This document shows, piece by piece, positions 21,120 through 21,252 of a stretch of DNA of 21,252 bases. Under the pieces are notes generated by a model that made no database searches, had not been told where the DNA came from, and saw only the letters and a program-made list of their open reading frames with translations. Position 1 is the first letter of the stretch. Every line of letters begins with the position of its first letter. This DNA is from an uncultured Mollicutes bacterium (lineage in GTDB: Bacteria > Bacillota_I > Bacilli_A > RFN20 > CAG-826), in assembly GCA_900540385.1 (NCBI GenBank), contig UQFY01000023.1:1-21252 (forward strand). Direction: 5' to 3'. Made by a program: the position numbers and the translations under genes.

Positions 21120-21148
21120 AATATAGTCTTCCGAGAAGAAAAGAGCAA
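21120..21148 (-). promoter_or_regulatory. promoter of the tRNA-Arg-tRNA-Pro transcript
   Basis: TTGCTC (21143-21148), a 17-nt spacer and TATATT (21120-21125) on the minus strand. Transcription would start near 21113, at the base of a GCCTTT/AAAGGC hairpin (21098-21113) that forms the leader just before tRNA-Arg. Confidence 0.65.
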
Positions 21149-21167
21149 CATTTTTCTTAAGAAAAAA

Positions 21168-21193
21168 GAAAAAAGTGCTGATATTTCAGCACT
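21168..21193 (-). terminator. terminator of a gene right of the window
   Basis: AGTGCTGA (21174-21181) and TCAGCACT (21186-21193) form an 8-bp stem with a 4-nt loop, followed on the minus strand by a long T-rich tail. It ends a minus-strand transcript entering from beyond 21252. Confidence 0.8.
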
Positions 21194-21194
21194 C

Positions 21195-21252
21195 TTATTC
21201 TTTGAGCCGACGTGCAACGTCGAGCGAGTGAAAACTCCCCGATAGTCGGGGA
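21195..21252 (-). other. hairpin-rich edge stretch: RNA 3' end or C-terminus of a cut gene
   Basis: Three inverted repeats are packed here: CGACGT/ACGTCG (about 21208-21222), GAGT/ACTC around GAAA (21226-21237) and TCCCCGA/TCGGGGA (21236-21252). A minus-strand frame ends in LDVARRLKE and a TAA at 21195-21197, directly before the terminator. It may be the last 18 codons of a gene or the 3' part of a structured RNA; the window edge prevents a decision. Confidence 0.3.

Noticed and set aside
20835..21245. Three ORFs running across the tRNA genes
   Set aside because: They are translations of tRNA sequence and flanks; typical spurious calls over tRNA genes.

Overview
The window looks like a piece of the chromosome of a low-GC, Gram-positive-type bacterium, most likely an uncultured gut Bacilli lineage near Erysipelotrichales or the RF39-type relatives of Mollicutes. 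Evidence: AT-rich DNA, AGGAGG-type ribosome binding sites on many genes, TGA used as a stop (DUF3737 gene and mscS end in TGA, so this is not the Mycoplasma code), a PPi-type phosphofructokinase beside a class II aldolase, DegV, a papain-like/lectin-like surface protease and DUF6273 and InlB-type repeat proteins. The lineage is an inference from gene content only.

Layout. (1) 1-7018, all minus strand, housekeeping: a repeat-rich membrane protein (91-2232), a diacylglycerol-kinase-type lipid kinase (2317-3162) behind CTP synthase pyrG (3178-4791), and a phosphofructokinase-degV pair (5810-7018, 4909-5784). (2) 7152-8033, plus: class II fructose-bisphosphate aldolase, divergent from the phosphofructokinase, with a strong terminator. 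(3) 8096-10113, minus: a DUF3737 beta-helix protein and a MalY/PatB aminotransferase overlapping by 4 nt. (4) 10189-11857, plus: a small single-pass membrane protein and an MscS channel, divergent from DUF3737 across a 75-bp intergenic region. (5) 11858-20840, an AT-richer accessory stretch: a C1 papain-like protease with a C-terminal anchor, a CBM9-like protein, a truncated Fic fragment, a two-TM microprotein, a TrmB regulator-MFS transporter-SGNH hydrolase operon, a doubtful 68-aa ORF and a lipoprotein with two InlB-type repeats plus DUF6273. (6) 20940-21095, minus: tRNA-Arg(ACG) and tRNA-Pro(TGG) one nucleotide apart, with their own promoter and terminator. (7) 21174-21252: another minus-strand terminator and a hairpin-rich stretch cut by the window edge.

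How genes work together. The PPi-type phosphofructokinase and the aldolase catalyse consecutive steps of glycolysis and are read outward from one 133-bp region. The TrmB-MFS-SGNH cluster looks like a self-contained sugar or sugar-ester uptake and deacylation unit, with both gene junctions overlapping by exactly 20 nt. The extracellular protease and the lipoprotein are surface proteins.

Most interesting observations: several genes (phosphofructokinase, DUF3737, the 168-aa membrane protein, the Fic fragment) have a -10-like element so close to the ATG that transcripts would be leaderless or nearly so, and they lack Shine-Dalgarno sequences; the first membrane protein carries seven copies of a 15-residue helix motif; and the intergenic DNA before the protease holds a 35-bp near-perfect palindrome and a possible pseudoknot. 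I saw no CRISPR array, transposase, integrase, phage gene or complete defence system.
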